Source: an uncultured Oscillospiraceae bacterium (GTDB taxonomy: Bacteria; Bacillota; Clostridia; Oscillospirales; Ruminococcaceae). From it: 40,384 nucleotides of DNA. The position numbers and the translations under genes were made by a program. Below, piece after piece: positions 15,774-22,980 of this stretch. The stretch lies in NCBI GenBank assembly GCA_910579545.1, contig CAJTVI010000016.1, forward strand, positions 1 to 40,384, in the 5' to 3' direction. The notes beneath the pieces were generated by a model, which saw nothing but the letters and a program-made list of their open reading frames with translations, did not search any database and was not told the DNA's origin. Position 1 is the stretch's first letter, and each line of letters begins with the position of its first letter.

Positions 15774-17213
15774 TTAGTACGCCTTGCCCCAGTATACCAT
15801 CTTGCTGGCCGGCCTGCCGCAGCAGGGGCAAACGTCGCCCAGATGCTCCTGCACAAAGGGGATGCAGCGGCTGGAAAGCCCGGCCTCCTCCTTCATCTTT
15901 TCCTCGCAGGCAAGCTCGCCGCACCACATGGTTTTGATGTAGCCGCTCTTTTCGGCTGCCAGCCGCTTGACCTCCTCAAAGTCGGCCGCGGCCCAGGTGC
16001 GGGCCTCCCGGTTGGCCAGCGCCTTTTGGTAAAGGCTCTCGGCCAGCTCGCCCAGCATTTTGGGGATCGCCGTCTCCAGCTCGTCCAGGCTTACAAACAC
16101 CTTTTCGCGGGTGTCGCGGCGCACCAGCACGCACTGGTTCTTCTCGATGTCCCGGGGGCCAAGCTCCAGCCGCAGGGGCACCCCCTTCATCTCCCACTGG
16201 CTGAACTTCCAGCCGGGGGAGTTGTCGCTGTCGTCCAGCTTGACCCGGGCGTAACGGCGGATGTTTTCGGTTACCTCGGCGGCCTTTTCGGCCACGCCGG
16301 GCTTGTGGGCGGCCACCGGCACCACCACCACCTGGTAGGGGGCCACCGCCGGCGGCAGGATCAGCCCCTCGTCGTCCCCATGGGTCATGATGATCGCCCC
16401 CACCAGCCGGGTCGAAACGCCCCAGCTGGTCTGGAAGGGGTATTGCAGCTGGTTGTCCCGCCCGGCAAACTGCACCCCAAAGGCGCGGCTGAACCCATCG
16501 CCAAAATAGTGGCTGGTGCCGCTCTGCAGGGCCTTGCCGTCGTGCATCATGGCCTCGATCGAGTAGGTGGCCTCGGCCCCGGCAAACTTCTCCTTGTCGG
16601 TCTTCTGGCCCTTGACCACCGGGATCATCAGGTACTTTTCGCAGAATTCGGCGTAGGTCTCCAGCTGCTGGCGGGTCTCGGCGATCGCTTCCTCGGCCGT
16701 CTCATGGATGGTGTGCCCCTCCTGCCACCAGAACTCCCGGCTGCGCAAAAAGGGGCGGGTGGTCTTTTCCCACCGCACCACGCTGCACCACTGGTTGTAC
16801 TTCATGGGCAGGTCCCGCCAGGAGTGCAGCACATGGGCAAAGTGGTCGCAGAACAAGGTCTCGCTGGTGGGCCGCACGCAAAGCCGCTCCTCCAGCTCGT
16901 CCAGCCCGCCGTGGGTCACCCAGGCCACCTCGGGGGCAAAGCCCTCCACATGGTCCTTTTCCTTCTGCAAAAGGCTCTCGGGGATAAACAGCGGCATCGC
17001 CACGTTCTCGTGCCCGGTGGCCTTGAACATCCCGTCCAGGATGTGCTGGATGTTCTCCCAGATGGCATAGCCGTAGGGCCGCAGGATCATGCAGCCCTTT
17101 ACGCTGGAATAGTCCACCAGCTCGGCCTTGAGGCAGACGTCGGTGTACCACTGGGTAAAGTCCTCGTTGATGGGGGTGATGGCCTCCACCAGCTTCTTTT
17201 TTTGCTCGCTCAT
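15774..17213 (-). CDS. proS: Proline--tRNA ligase (class II, eukaryote/archaeon-like short form)
   Basis: This 479-residue enzyme has the ProS type-3 layout without the editing insertion of the long bacterial form. The class II motifs are visible: motif 2 around CVRPTSETLF and PFLRSREFWWQEGHT, and motif 3 in GVSTRLVGAIIMTHGDDEGL. SGTSHYFGDGFSRAFGVQFA is part of the active site. An anticodon-binding domain follows (about 285-400). The C-terminal extension holds Cys pairs (WCGELACEE, DVCPCCGRPA) and ends WGKAY, as in this subclass. It attaches proline to its tRNA. AAAGGAG lies about ten bases upstream. The gene starts 105 bp after the acyl carrier protein gene on the same strand. No promoter was seen between them, only a terminator. 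Confidence 0.95.
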   Translation of the reverse strand: MSEQKKKLVEAITPINEDFTQWYTDVCLKAELVDYSSVKGCMILRPYGYAIWENIQHILDGMFKATGHENVAMPLFIPESLLQKEKDHVEGFAPEVAWVTHGGLDELEERLCVRPTSETLFCDHFAHVLHSWRDLPMKYNQWCSVVRWEKTTRPFLRSREFWWQEGHTIHETAEEAIAETRQQLETYAEFCEKYLMIPVVKGQKTDKEKFAGAEATYSIEAMMHDGKALQSGTSHYFGDGFSRAFGVQFAGRDNQLQYPFQTSWGVSTRLVGAIIMTHGDDEGLILPPAVAPYQVVVVPVAAHKPGVAEKAAEVTENIRRYARVKLDDSDNSPGWKFSQWEMKGVPLRLELGPRDIEKNQCVLVRRDTREKVFVSLDELETAIPKMLGELAESLYQKALANREARTWAAADFEEVKRLAAEKSGYIKTMWCGELACEEKMKEEAGLSSRCIPFVQEHLGDVCPCCGRPASKMVYWGKAY

Positions 17214-17271
17214 CTCGTTTTACTCCTTTTCGTGCCGCAAAGGCCGCCCGCGCGGGGGGCCGTATCACACA

Positions 17272-17302
17272 GAAAAGCCCCCTGTGCGGTAAGGCAGGGG
17301 GC
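17272..17302 (-). terminator. Terminator between acyl carrier protein gene and proS
   Basis: GCCCCCTG and CAGGGGGC form an 8-bp stem with a ten-base loop, followed by TTTTCT on the minus strand. Leaky termination could set the ratio between the carrier protein and ProS. Confidence 0.7.
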
Positions 17303-17318
17303 AGGGAGGGCGCAGCCG

Positions 17319-17552
17319 TCAGGTGTGCTCCTCCACATAGCGGACAACGTCCCCCACGGTGTGGAAGTTCCCCACCGCCTCGTCGGGCACCTCGTCCAGG
17401 CCGAACTCGTCCTCTAAGGTGATGATCATGTCCATCAGGTCCAGGCTGTCGGCGTCAAAGTCTTCCATCAGGTCGCTGTCCATCGTGATCTTTTCCTCAT
17501 CAACGTCCAGCTGCTCGGCCAAAAATGCGCGGATGCGTTCAAAAGTCTCCAT
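17319..17552 (-). CDS. acpP: Acyl carrier protein
   Basis: This 77-residue acidic protein has the four-helix carrier layout. DADSLDLMDM contains Ser36, the site that receives the 4'-phosphopantetheine arm. ERIRAFLAEQLDVDEEKIT (helix 1), IITLEDEFGLDEVPDEA (end of helix 2 and loop) and VGDVVRYVEE (last helix) match fatty-acid ACPs. It would carry acyl chains in fatty acid synthesis in the cytosol. No other fatty acid genes are nearby, so a dedicated role with another enzyme cannot be excluded. It has the strongest promoter in this part of the window and its own terminator. The ribosome site is AAGGAGA, upstream of the ATG. Confidence 0.92.
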   Translation of the reverse strand: METFERIRAFLAEQLDVDEEKITMDSDLMEDFDADSLDLMDMIITLEDEFGLDEVPDEAVGNFHTVGDVVRYVEEHT

Positions 17553-17611
17553 CGTCTCCCAGTCTCCTTACTAAACGGGGGCCAGGGCCGGCCCCACAGA
17601 ATGCTATACTT

Positions 17612-17640
17612 TTTATATCCTATCTGTGTGGGGATGTCAA
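17612..17640 (-). promoter_or_regulatory. Promoter of the acyl carrier protein gene
   Basis: On the minus strand, TTGACA, a 17-bp spacer and TATAAA lie about 60 bp upstream of the ATG. Both boxes are near consensus. Confidence 0.78.
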
Positions 17641-17709
17641 GGGGGTAACACGGCTTTGTGCAAACTGATCGTCCGGCGCGGTTTACGGCGCGGTTTTTTG
17701 TACGCCTGC

Positions 17710-17738
17710 TTGTAGCCGGCGGCGTTTCATATTATAAT
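17710..17738 (+). promoter_or_regulatory. Promoter of dapL
   Basis: TTGTAG, a 17-bp spacer and a perfect TATAAT predict a transcript beginning near 17745. The leader would be about 215 bases and would hold the palindromic element at 17754-17938. Confidence 0.65.
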
Positions 17739-17753
17739 AAAAGATACAGTCAA

Positions 17754-17938
17754 AGCGGCGGTGAGATAAGAAAACAAAGAATCCAAATCAAATTCGATCC
17801 ACCGCGCATTCGCTGGGCGGCCACAGCCGCAAGGAAGGGAAGCGAAGCAAGCCTTGGTGGCTTGCAAGCTTTCCTGACGCAGCGGATGGGGCTGGCCAGT
17901 AGAATGGGCGGATTTGTTTTCTTATGGAACCGCCGCTA
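17754..17938. repeat. ~185-bp palindromic element in the dapL leader
   Basis: The ends are inverted: AGCGGCGGT...ATAAGAAAACAAA on the left matches TTTGTTTTCTTAT...ACCGCCGCT on the right. Inside are further nested pairs: CATTCGCTG with CAGCGGATG, GCGGC-CACA-GCCGC, and GGAAGC..GCAAGCC with GGCTTGC..GCTTTCC. The whole unit can fold into one branched structure. It is either a MITE-like insertion or a structured leader RNA. I see no lysine or SAM riboswitch consensus in it. Confidence 0.65.
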
Positions 17939-17961
17939 AGAGGAAAGAGGGAAAGCAGACC

Positions 17962-19155
17962 ATGCAGATCAACCAGCATTTTGCCGAGCTTGCCGAGAGC
18001 TACCTGTTCAGCACGGTGGGCAGCAGGGCCGCCGCCTATGCCGCGGCGCACCCGGAGCAGAAGGTCATACGGATGGGCATCGGGGATGTGACCCTGCCGC
18101 TGGCGGGGCCGGTCATCGACGCGCTGCACGCGGCGGTGGACGAGATGGCCCACAAGGAGACCTTCCGCGGCTATGGGCCGGACGGCGGGTACGGCTTTTT
18201 GCGCGAGGCCATTGCCGGCTACTACGCCCGGCACGGGGTGGCGCTTTCGCCGGAGGAAATCTTTGTGAGCGACGGCGCCAAGAGCGACATCGCCAACATC
18301 CTGGACCTGTTTGGGCCGGACAACACCGTGCTGGTGCCCGACCCGGTCTACCCGGTGTATTTTGACACCAACGTCATGGCCGGCCGCCGGATCCTGCTGG
18401 CCCCGGCCACCGAGCAGAACGGCTTTTTGCCCATGCCCTACCCCGGCCTGCACGCCGACATTGTCTACCTGTGCAGCCCCAACAACCCCACCGGCGCGGC
18501 CTACACCCGCGCCCAGCTGGCCGAGTGGGTGGCCTGGGCCAATAAGGAGGGGGCGGTGATCCTGTACGACGCCGCCTACGAGTGCTTTATCCAGGACGAG
18601 GGCCTGGCCCGCAGCATCTTTGAGGTGGAAGGGGCCAGGGACTGCGCCATCGAGTTTTGCAGCTTTTCCAAGATGGCGGGCTTTACCGGCACCCGCTGTG
18701 GCTACACGGTGGTGCCGGCCGGCCTTGCGCGCGGCGGCATGAAGCTGGCCCCCATGTGGCTGCGCCGGCAGACCACCAAGTACAACGGCACCCCCTACAT
18801 TGTGCAAAAGGCGGCGGCCGCCGTGTTTACCCCCGCGGGCATGGCCGCCATCCAGCAAAACCTCGATTACTACCGCAAAAACGCTAAGGTGCTGGCCGGG
18901 GCGCTGGCCGCGGCCGGCGTGCCCTACTACGGCGGCACAAACAGCCCCTACCTCTGGATGAAATGCCCCGGCGGCATGGGCAGCTGGGAGTTTTTCGACT
19001 GGCTGCTGGAGCACGCGCAGGTGGTGGGCACCCCCGGCGAGGGCTTTGGCGAGTGCGGCAAGGGCTGGTTTAGGCTTACCGCCTTTGGCGGCGCGGAGGA
19101 GACGGCCGAGGCCGCGGCCCGGATGCAGGCGGCGCTGGCGGCCTTTGCGGGATAA
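17962..19155 (+). CDS. dapL: LL-diaminopimelate aminotransferase
   Basis: This 397-residue protein is a fold-type I PLP enzyme close to the ~410 residues of DapL. FCSFSKMAGFTGTRCGY holds the PLP-binding Lys237 in the SFSK form typical of this family. FRGYGPDGGYGFLREAIAGY, SDGAKSDIANILDLFG and YLCSPNNPTGAAYTR match DapL substrate and cofactor sites. It makes LL-diaminopimelate directly from tetrahydrodipicolinate in lysine and peptidoglycan synthesis. GAGGG lies upstream of the ATG. The gene is preceded by a long structured leader and followed by galM, with a repeat element between. The start MQINQHFAELAESYLF agrees with the family N-terminus. Confidence 0.92.
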   Translation: MQINQHFAELAESYLFSTVGSRAAAYAAAHPEQKVIRMGIGDVTLPLAGPVIDALHAAVDEMAHKETFRGYGPDGGYGFLREAIAGYYARHGVALSPEEIFVSDGAKSDIANILDLFGPDNTVLVPDPVYPVYFDTNVMAGRRILLAPATEQNGFLPMPYPGLHADIVYLCSPNNPTGAAYTRAQLAEWVAWANKEGAVILYDAAYECFIQDEGLARSIFEVEGARDCAIEFCSFSKMAGFTGTRCGYTVVPAGLARGGMKLAPMWLRRQTTKYNGTPYIVQKAAAAVFTPAGMAAIQQNLDYYRKNAKVLAGALAAAGVPYYGGTNSPYLWMKCPGGMGSWEFFDWLLEHAQVVGTPGEGFGECGKGWFRLTAFGGAEETAEAAARMQAALAAFAG

Positions 19156-19157
19156 AA

Positions 19158-19307
19158 GGGGGGTGTCCAAACCGGGGAGCAATGTCCGCCGGCCGGGTGC
19201 GGGAGAGAGTCTCGAAAGGCTTTCGGGGCAGGGGTCCTGTTGCCTTGAGAGACTGCTCCCACGCACCCGGCTCGGGGCCGGCAAAGGCCTTTGCAGTGGA
19301 CACTCCC
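19158..19307. repeat. ~150-bp element with GTGTCCA-type inverted ends, copy 2
   Basis: Left end GGGGGGTGTCCA at 19158-19169, right end TGGACACTCCC at 19297-19307. The core 19205-19272 is identical to 14428-14495. It occupies most of the gap between dapL and galM. Confidence 0.72.
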
Positions 19308-19412
19308 GGTAAAAACCCCTTTTATAAAAAGCGCTCCCCGCGCGGCGCTCTTTTGCTCTTAGCGCCCGCGCCGCGCGGCATAAAACACCAAAACAGCAGG
19401 AGGGAACACGCC

Positions 19413-20432
19413 ATGATCACCAAAGAGTTTTTTGGCACCACAAAAAATGGCCAGGCCGTGCACCGGTACACCCTGGTCCGCGGGGGCCTTACCGTGCAGG
19501 TGCTGGACTACGGCGCCCGCATCCAGAGCATCCTCGCGCCCGGGCGGGATGGCCCGGTGGATGTGGTGCTGGGGTACGACGACCTTGCCGGCTACGAGGC
19601 CGACCCCTCCCACCTGGGCGCCTTTGTGGGCCGGGTGGCCAACCGGGTGGAAAAGGGCCGCTTTACCTTACATGGGGTCGAGTACCAGATGTCCGTCAAC
19701 AACGGGCCCAACCACTGCCACGGGGTGTGGGACCAGCAGGTGTTAAAGGCCGGGATCGAGGGGGAAACCCTCTTGCTGCGCTGGCACAGCCCCGCCGGGG
19801 AGGACGGCCTGCCCGGCACGGTGGACGCCGAGATGCGCTATACCCTGGACGAGCAGGGCGGGCTGACCCTGGATTACCGGGCCGTGACCGACGCCGACAC
19901 CCCCATCAACCTCACCAACCACAGCTACTTTAACTTAGCGGGCGGCGGCAGCGTGCTGGACCAGACCCTGCAGCTGTACGCCTCGCGGTATACCCCGGCG
20001 GACGCGGTGAGCTGCCCCACCGGCGAGGTGCTGCCGGTGGCCGGCACCCCCATGGATTTTACCGCCCCCAAGCCCATCGGGCGGGACATTGAGGCCGATT
20101 TTGACCAGCTGCGCTGGGCCGGCGGCTTTGACCACAACTGGTGCATCGACGGCGAGGCCGGCGTTTTGCGCCCGGCGGCCTTTGCGCACTGCGAGGCCAC
20201 CGGCGTCACCCTTGCCTGCGAGACCACCCAGCCCGGCATCCAGTTCTATTCCGGCAATTACCTGGACGGCCGCAGGGGCAAGGCCGGCGCGGTGCACCAG
20301 CGGCGCAGCGCCTTCTGCCTCGAGACCCAGCACTACCCCTGCTCGGTCAACCGGCCGCAGTTCCCCAGCGTCATCCTGCACCCGGGCGAGGAGTACCACG
20401 AGGTCACGGTCTACCGCTTTGGGCTGAAGTAA
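19413..20432 (+). CDS. galM: Aldose 1-epimerase (galactose mutarotase)
   Basis: This 339-residue protein has the GalM beta-sandwich motifs. VLDYGARIQSI lies near the N-terminus, FVGRVANRVEKGRFTL and NNGPNHCHG follow, and NLTNHSYFNLAG contains the catalytic His. GFDHNWCID and FCLETQHYPCSVN contain late active-site residues, including the general-base Glu. It interconverts alpha and beta galactose or glucose so the sugar can enter the Leloir pathway. That fits the galactose released by the alpha-galactosidase earlier in the window. AGGAGG lies nine bases upstream of ATG 19413. Upstream in-frame codons run through the repeat element and are not coding. Confidence 0.93.
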   Translation: MITKEFFGTTKNGQAVHRYTLVRGGLTVQVLDYGARIQSILAPGRDGPVDVVLGYDDLAGYEADPSHLGAFVGRVANRVEKGRFTLHGVEYQMSVNNGPNHCHGVWDQQVLKAGIEGETLLLRWHSPAGEDGLPGTVDAEMRYTLDEQGGLTLDYRAVTDADTPINLTNHSYFNLAGGGSVLDQTLQLYASRYTPADAVSCPTGEVLPVAGTPMDFTAPKPIGRDIEADFDQLRWAGGFDHNWCIDGEAGVLRPAAFAHCEATGVTLACETTQPGIQFYSGNYLDGRRGKAGAVHQRRSAFCLETQHYPCSVNRPQFPSVILHPGEEYHEVTVYRFGLK

Positions 20433-20506
20433 GCGGGGGCTTTTAGCGGCGCCGCCTTTTTGCAGTACCTTTTAGCGCCGGCGCGCGGCCAGCCACACAA
20501 AAACAA

Positions 20507-20555
20507 ACAGGGACGAACAGGGGCCTTTGGCGGCCCTGTCCGTCCCTGTTTTTAT
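20507..20555. terminator. Bidirectional terminator between galM and psiE-like gene
   Basis: ACAGGGACGAACAGGGGCC pairs with GGCCCTGTCCGTCCCTGT around a short loop. TTTTT follows on the plus side and TTTGTTTTTG on the minus side. It sits between converging genes. Confidence 0.88.
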
Positions 20556-20577
20556 CGTATGGGGGCCCTGCGGCGAT

Positions 20578-21156
20578 TCAGCCCTGCCTTGCCGCCGCGC
20601 CGGCGGCCACCGCCGCCGCGTCCAGCTCGGCGGTGATCTCGTCGTCCGCCGGCATAACGCCCGCCGCGGGAATAACGGTCTGCGGCCCTGCCGGGGCGGC
20701 GGGCGGCTCAGGCTGGCCGCGCTTGCGCCAGCCGCGCAGGCTGCGGCGGCTGGTCTCAAAGGGGGATTCGTCCCCCTCGCTGCCAAAGGCGGGCACATAC
20801 AGGTATTTGCGGATGGCAAAAATCACCCCGATGCTGATCACAACGATCAGGTTTTCCACCGGGCTGGTCTCCTTGACCACCATCTCGCGGGCGATGGTAA
20901 ACAGCAGTACCTCCAGCGCCGAGCCGGGGGTGTGCTTGCAGAGCATCTTGAGCGCCTCGGTGCCGATCACCAGCACAAACAGGCTCTCGAGGTACTCGTG
21001 GAACGGCTCGATGTGGTCGGAGGAGACGGCAAGGCCAAAGATCGATGGGATCAGCTGGATGGCGCAGATGGAAAGGGCAATGGCCAGCATACAGGCCAGG
21101 AATATCTCCAAAAAACTGGCCACGGTGGCCAGATGGACCCGGACTTTCCATTTCAT
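20578..21156 (-). CDS. PsiE-like phosphate-starvation membrane protein
   Basis: This 192-residue protein has four hydrophobic segments in the first 120 residues. The PsiE-type core reads LVIGTEALKMLCKHTPGSAL and VLLFTIAREMVVKETSPVEN, followed by VVISIGVIFAIRKYLYVPAF. The last 70 residues are a Pro/Ala-rich, probably disordered cytoplasmic tail not usual for the family. In enterobacteria PsiE is induced by phosphate starvation, but its function is unknown. AAGGAG lies about ten bases upstream. A separate promoter is visible, so it is probably not part of the amidino-sugar cassette upstream. It shares the bidirectional terminator with galM. Confidence 0.8.
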   Translation of the reverse strand: MKWKVRVHLATVASFLEIFLACMLAIALSICAIQLIPSIFGLAVSSDHIEPFHEYLESLFVLVIGTEALKMLCKHTPGSALEVLLFTIAREMVVKETSPVENLIVVISIGVIFAIRKYLYVPAFGSEGDESPFETSRRSLRGWRKRGQPEPPAAPAGPQTVIPAAGVMPADDEITAELDAAAVAAGAAARQG

Positions 21157-21221
21157 AACAGAGCGCTCCTTTTCGCGCCGGTCCTGCCATTTTGGGGCAG
21201 CGCGGCGGAGGTGATGCCTTT

Positions 21222-21251
21222 ATTCTACCATCCAAAGCACCCCGCCGTAAA
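21222..21251 (-). promoter_or_regulatory. Possible promoter of the psiE-like gene
   Basis: On the minus strand, TTTACG, an 18-bp spacer and TAGAAT lie about 65 bp upstream of the ATG. Confidence 0.5.
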
Positions 21252-21344
21252 GGGGAATGCAAAAAATGGCGGATCTGCCCGCCCAAATGGTTCAGGCAGG
21301 GCATGCACCCCGGCCGCTGCTTTGCGGGGGCGGCGGCCCGCGAT

Positions 21345-21406
21345 GTTTGCCGCGCCGCAAAACCCGGCCCCGGCCTGTGGCGTTTGCCGCGCCGCAAAAC
21401 CCGGCC
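21345..21406. repeat. Two 25-bp direct repeats after hisH2
   Basis: A 25-bp unit beginning GTTTGCCGCGCCGCAAAACC occurs at 21345-21369 and 21382-21406, period 37 bp. Each is itself a partial palindrome. They lie just downstream of the hisH2 stop. Confidence 0.7.
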
Positions 21407-21414
21407 TCTGCCGC

Positions 21415-22059
21415 TTACCCGCCCGCCAGCCGTAAAAAGCCCTCCAAAATCGCCAGCCCCACCGGGCCGCTCTTTTCGGGGTGGAACTGGCAGCCCAGCA
21501 CCCGCCCGCGCCCGGCGGCGGCGCACACCGCCCGGCCGCCGTAGAGGGTGTCGGCCAGGCGGTGGGCGCTCTGGGCGGGCTTTGCCGCGTAGCTGTGCAC
21601 AAAATAGCACTCCTGCCCCGGCAGGCAGCCGGCCAGCGCGCCGGAAAACCCGGCCGCGCCGGCGAGGGGCAGCAGGGGGGCCCAGCCCACATGGGGCACC
21701 CGCTGGGGCGCGCCGTCAATGTCCAGCGGGTCCAGCCGCTCCACCCGGCCGGGGATCAGGCCCAGCCCCGCATGCCGGCCAAACTCGTCGCTCTCCTCAA
21801 ACAGCATCTGCATGCCAAGGCAGATGCCCAGCAGCGGGATATCCGCCGCCGCGGCGGCCCGCAGCGGCTCGACCAGCCCCAGCCCGGCCAGCCCGCGCAT
21901 GCCGTCGCCAAAGGCACCCACCCCGGGCAGCACCAGGGCCTGGGCGCCGGCAATGCGGCTGGCCTCGCCGGTAACCTCCACCCCGGCCCCCAGCCGCTCA
22001 AAGGCCCGGCGCACGCTCAGCAGGTTGGAGAGCCCGTAATCCAAAACCGTCACCCGCAT
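21415..22059 (-). CDS. HisH2: glutamine amidotransferase of acetamidino-sugar synthesis
   Basis: This 214-residue protein is a class I glutaminase of the HisH type. GICLGMQMLFEES carries nucleophile Cys80, and CQFHPEKSG carries His193 and Glu195. LPGVGAFGDGM is the oxyanion-strand motif, and the start MRVTVLDYGLSNLLSVRRAF is HisH-like. It releases ammonia from glutamine. The start at 22059 overlaps the end of the hisF-like gene by ten bases, so the pair is coupled. With an N-acetyl sugar amidotransferase upstream, and no other histidine genes in view, it most likely feeds ammonia to sugar amidination, as HisH2 does in Pseudomonas O-antigen loci, and not to histidine synthesis. Confidence 0.85.
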   Translation of the reverse strand: MRVTVLDYGLSNLLSVRRAFERLGAGVEVTGEASRIAGAQALVLPGVGAFGDGMRGLAGLGLVEPLRAAAAADIPLLGICLGMQMLFEESDEFGRHAGLGLIPGRVERLDPLDIDGAPQRVPHVGWAPLLPLAGAAGFSGALAGCLPGQECYFVHSYAAKPAQSAHRLADTLYGGRAVCAAAGRGRVLGCQFHPEKSGPVGLAILEGFLRLAGG

Positions 22060-22817
22060 CTGCGCACCTCCACGCCGGCGGCCAGCAGCCCGGCCTTCAG
22101 GGCCGGCACGGTCGCTTTTTTGTAATGCAAAAGGGCCGCCGCGGCCACCGCGTCCGCCCCGGCCTTTGCCGCGGCGGCAAGGTCGGCCGCGCTGCCCGCA
22201 CCCCCGCCGCAGATCACCGGCACGCTCACCGCCCGGCTCACCGCCTCGATCAGGGCAAGGTCCATGCCGCGCTGCATGCCCTCGCAGTCCACGCTGGTCA
22301 ACAGGATCTCGCCCGCGCCCAGGGCCTCGCCGCGCTTGGCCCACTCCACCACGTCCAGGCCGGAGTGCTCGCGGCCGTTGTCGTAATAGGCTTCCCAGCC
22401 GGGGCCGGTGCGGCGGCGCTTTGCCTGGATCGAGAGCACCATGCACTGGCTGCCAAAGGCGGCCGCCACCTCGGATATCAGCCCGGGCCGGCGGATGGCC
22501 GCGGTGTTGATGGCGGCCTTGTCCGCCCCCATCTGCAAAATGGCCCGCACGTCCTCCACGCTGCGCAGCCCGCCCCCCACCGTTACCGGGATAAACAGGT
22601 CCTCGCTGGTCTGCCGCAGGATCTCGTGCAGGTTGTTGCGGCCGTACAGGCTGGCCACGATGTCGATGTACAGCAGCTCGTCGATGCCGGCCTCGTAATA
22701 GGCCCGTGCAAAGTCGCCGGGCCGGCCCAGCTTGCGCAGCCCCTCCAGCTGGATGCCCTTTACAAGGTTCTCGTCCTTTACGTCCAGCCGGGCGATCAAT
22801 CGGATCTTTTTCGCCAT
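22050..22817 (-). CDS. HisF2: AglZ/HisF2-family acetamidino modification protein
   Basis: This 255-residue TIM barrel resembles HisF: LIARLDVKDENLVKGIQLEG, PVTVGGGLRSVEDVRAIL, GADKAAINTAA and GAGEILLTSVDCEGM. Asp12, matching catalytic Asp11 of HisF, is kept. The residue matching catalytic Asp130 is Gln131 (MVLSIQAKRR instead of the usual IDAKR), so true imidazole-glycerol-phosphate cyclase activity is unlikely. It more likely passes ammonia from HisH2 to the amidotransferase. ATG 22817 gives the family-typical N-terminus, though the ribosome site is weak. It lies 163 bp downstream of the amidotransferase gene, with a repeat element between. Confidence 0.83.
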   Translation of the reverse strand: MAKKIRLIARLDVKDENLVKGIQLEGLRKLGRPGDFARAYYEAGIDELLYIDIVASLYGRNNLHEILRQTSEDLFIPVTVGGGLRSVEDVRAILQMGADKAAINTAAIRRPGLISEVAAAFGSQCMVLSIQAKRRRTGPGWEAYYDNGREHSGLDVVEWAKRGEALGAGEILLTSVDCEGMQRGMDLALIEAVSRAVSVPVICGGGAGSAADLAAAAKAGADAVAAAALLHYKKATVPALKAGLLAAGVEVRRCG

Positions 22818-22916
22818 GGTTTTGCCGGGCTTTTTTGCCGTGCCCCGGCCCCGCCCCCTTCTCGGCTTTCTATAAAATATACCCCCCGCCGGGCGAAAGG
22901 TTCGCCCGGCCATAGA

Positions 22917-22969
22917 GGGGGTCTGGGGGGGCGAGCCCCCCAGATTGGCCTATTCCCCCAGATCGGCCC
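22917..22969. repeat. GGGGGTCTGGGGG palindromic repeat, copy C plus half copy
   Basis: GGGGGTCTGGGGGGGCGAGC and CCCCCCAGATTGGCC form the palindrome at 22917-22950. A second half-unit, CCCCCAGATCGGCCCTATACG apart from its last base, follows to 22969. It sits inside the cassette between the amidotransferase stop and hisF2 and could form a hairpin in the shared transcript. Confidence 0.75.
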
Positions 22970-22980
22970 TATACGTTCCC

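Noticed and set aside
17754..17938. Lysine riboswitch upstream of dapL
   Set aside because: The position fits, but I could not find the conserved lysine-box core. The structure is instead an end-to-end palindrome.
17788..19284. Long open frame antisense to dapL, 498 codons
   Set aside because: It is the shadow of a strongly coding dapL frame in GC-rich DNA, begins in a repeat element, and its predicted protein has no recognisable family pattern.
21415..22817. hisH and hisF of histidine biosynthesis
   Set aside because: No other histidine genes are adjacent, HisF position 130 is Gln instead of Asp, and an N-acetyl sugar amidotransferase precedes the pair.
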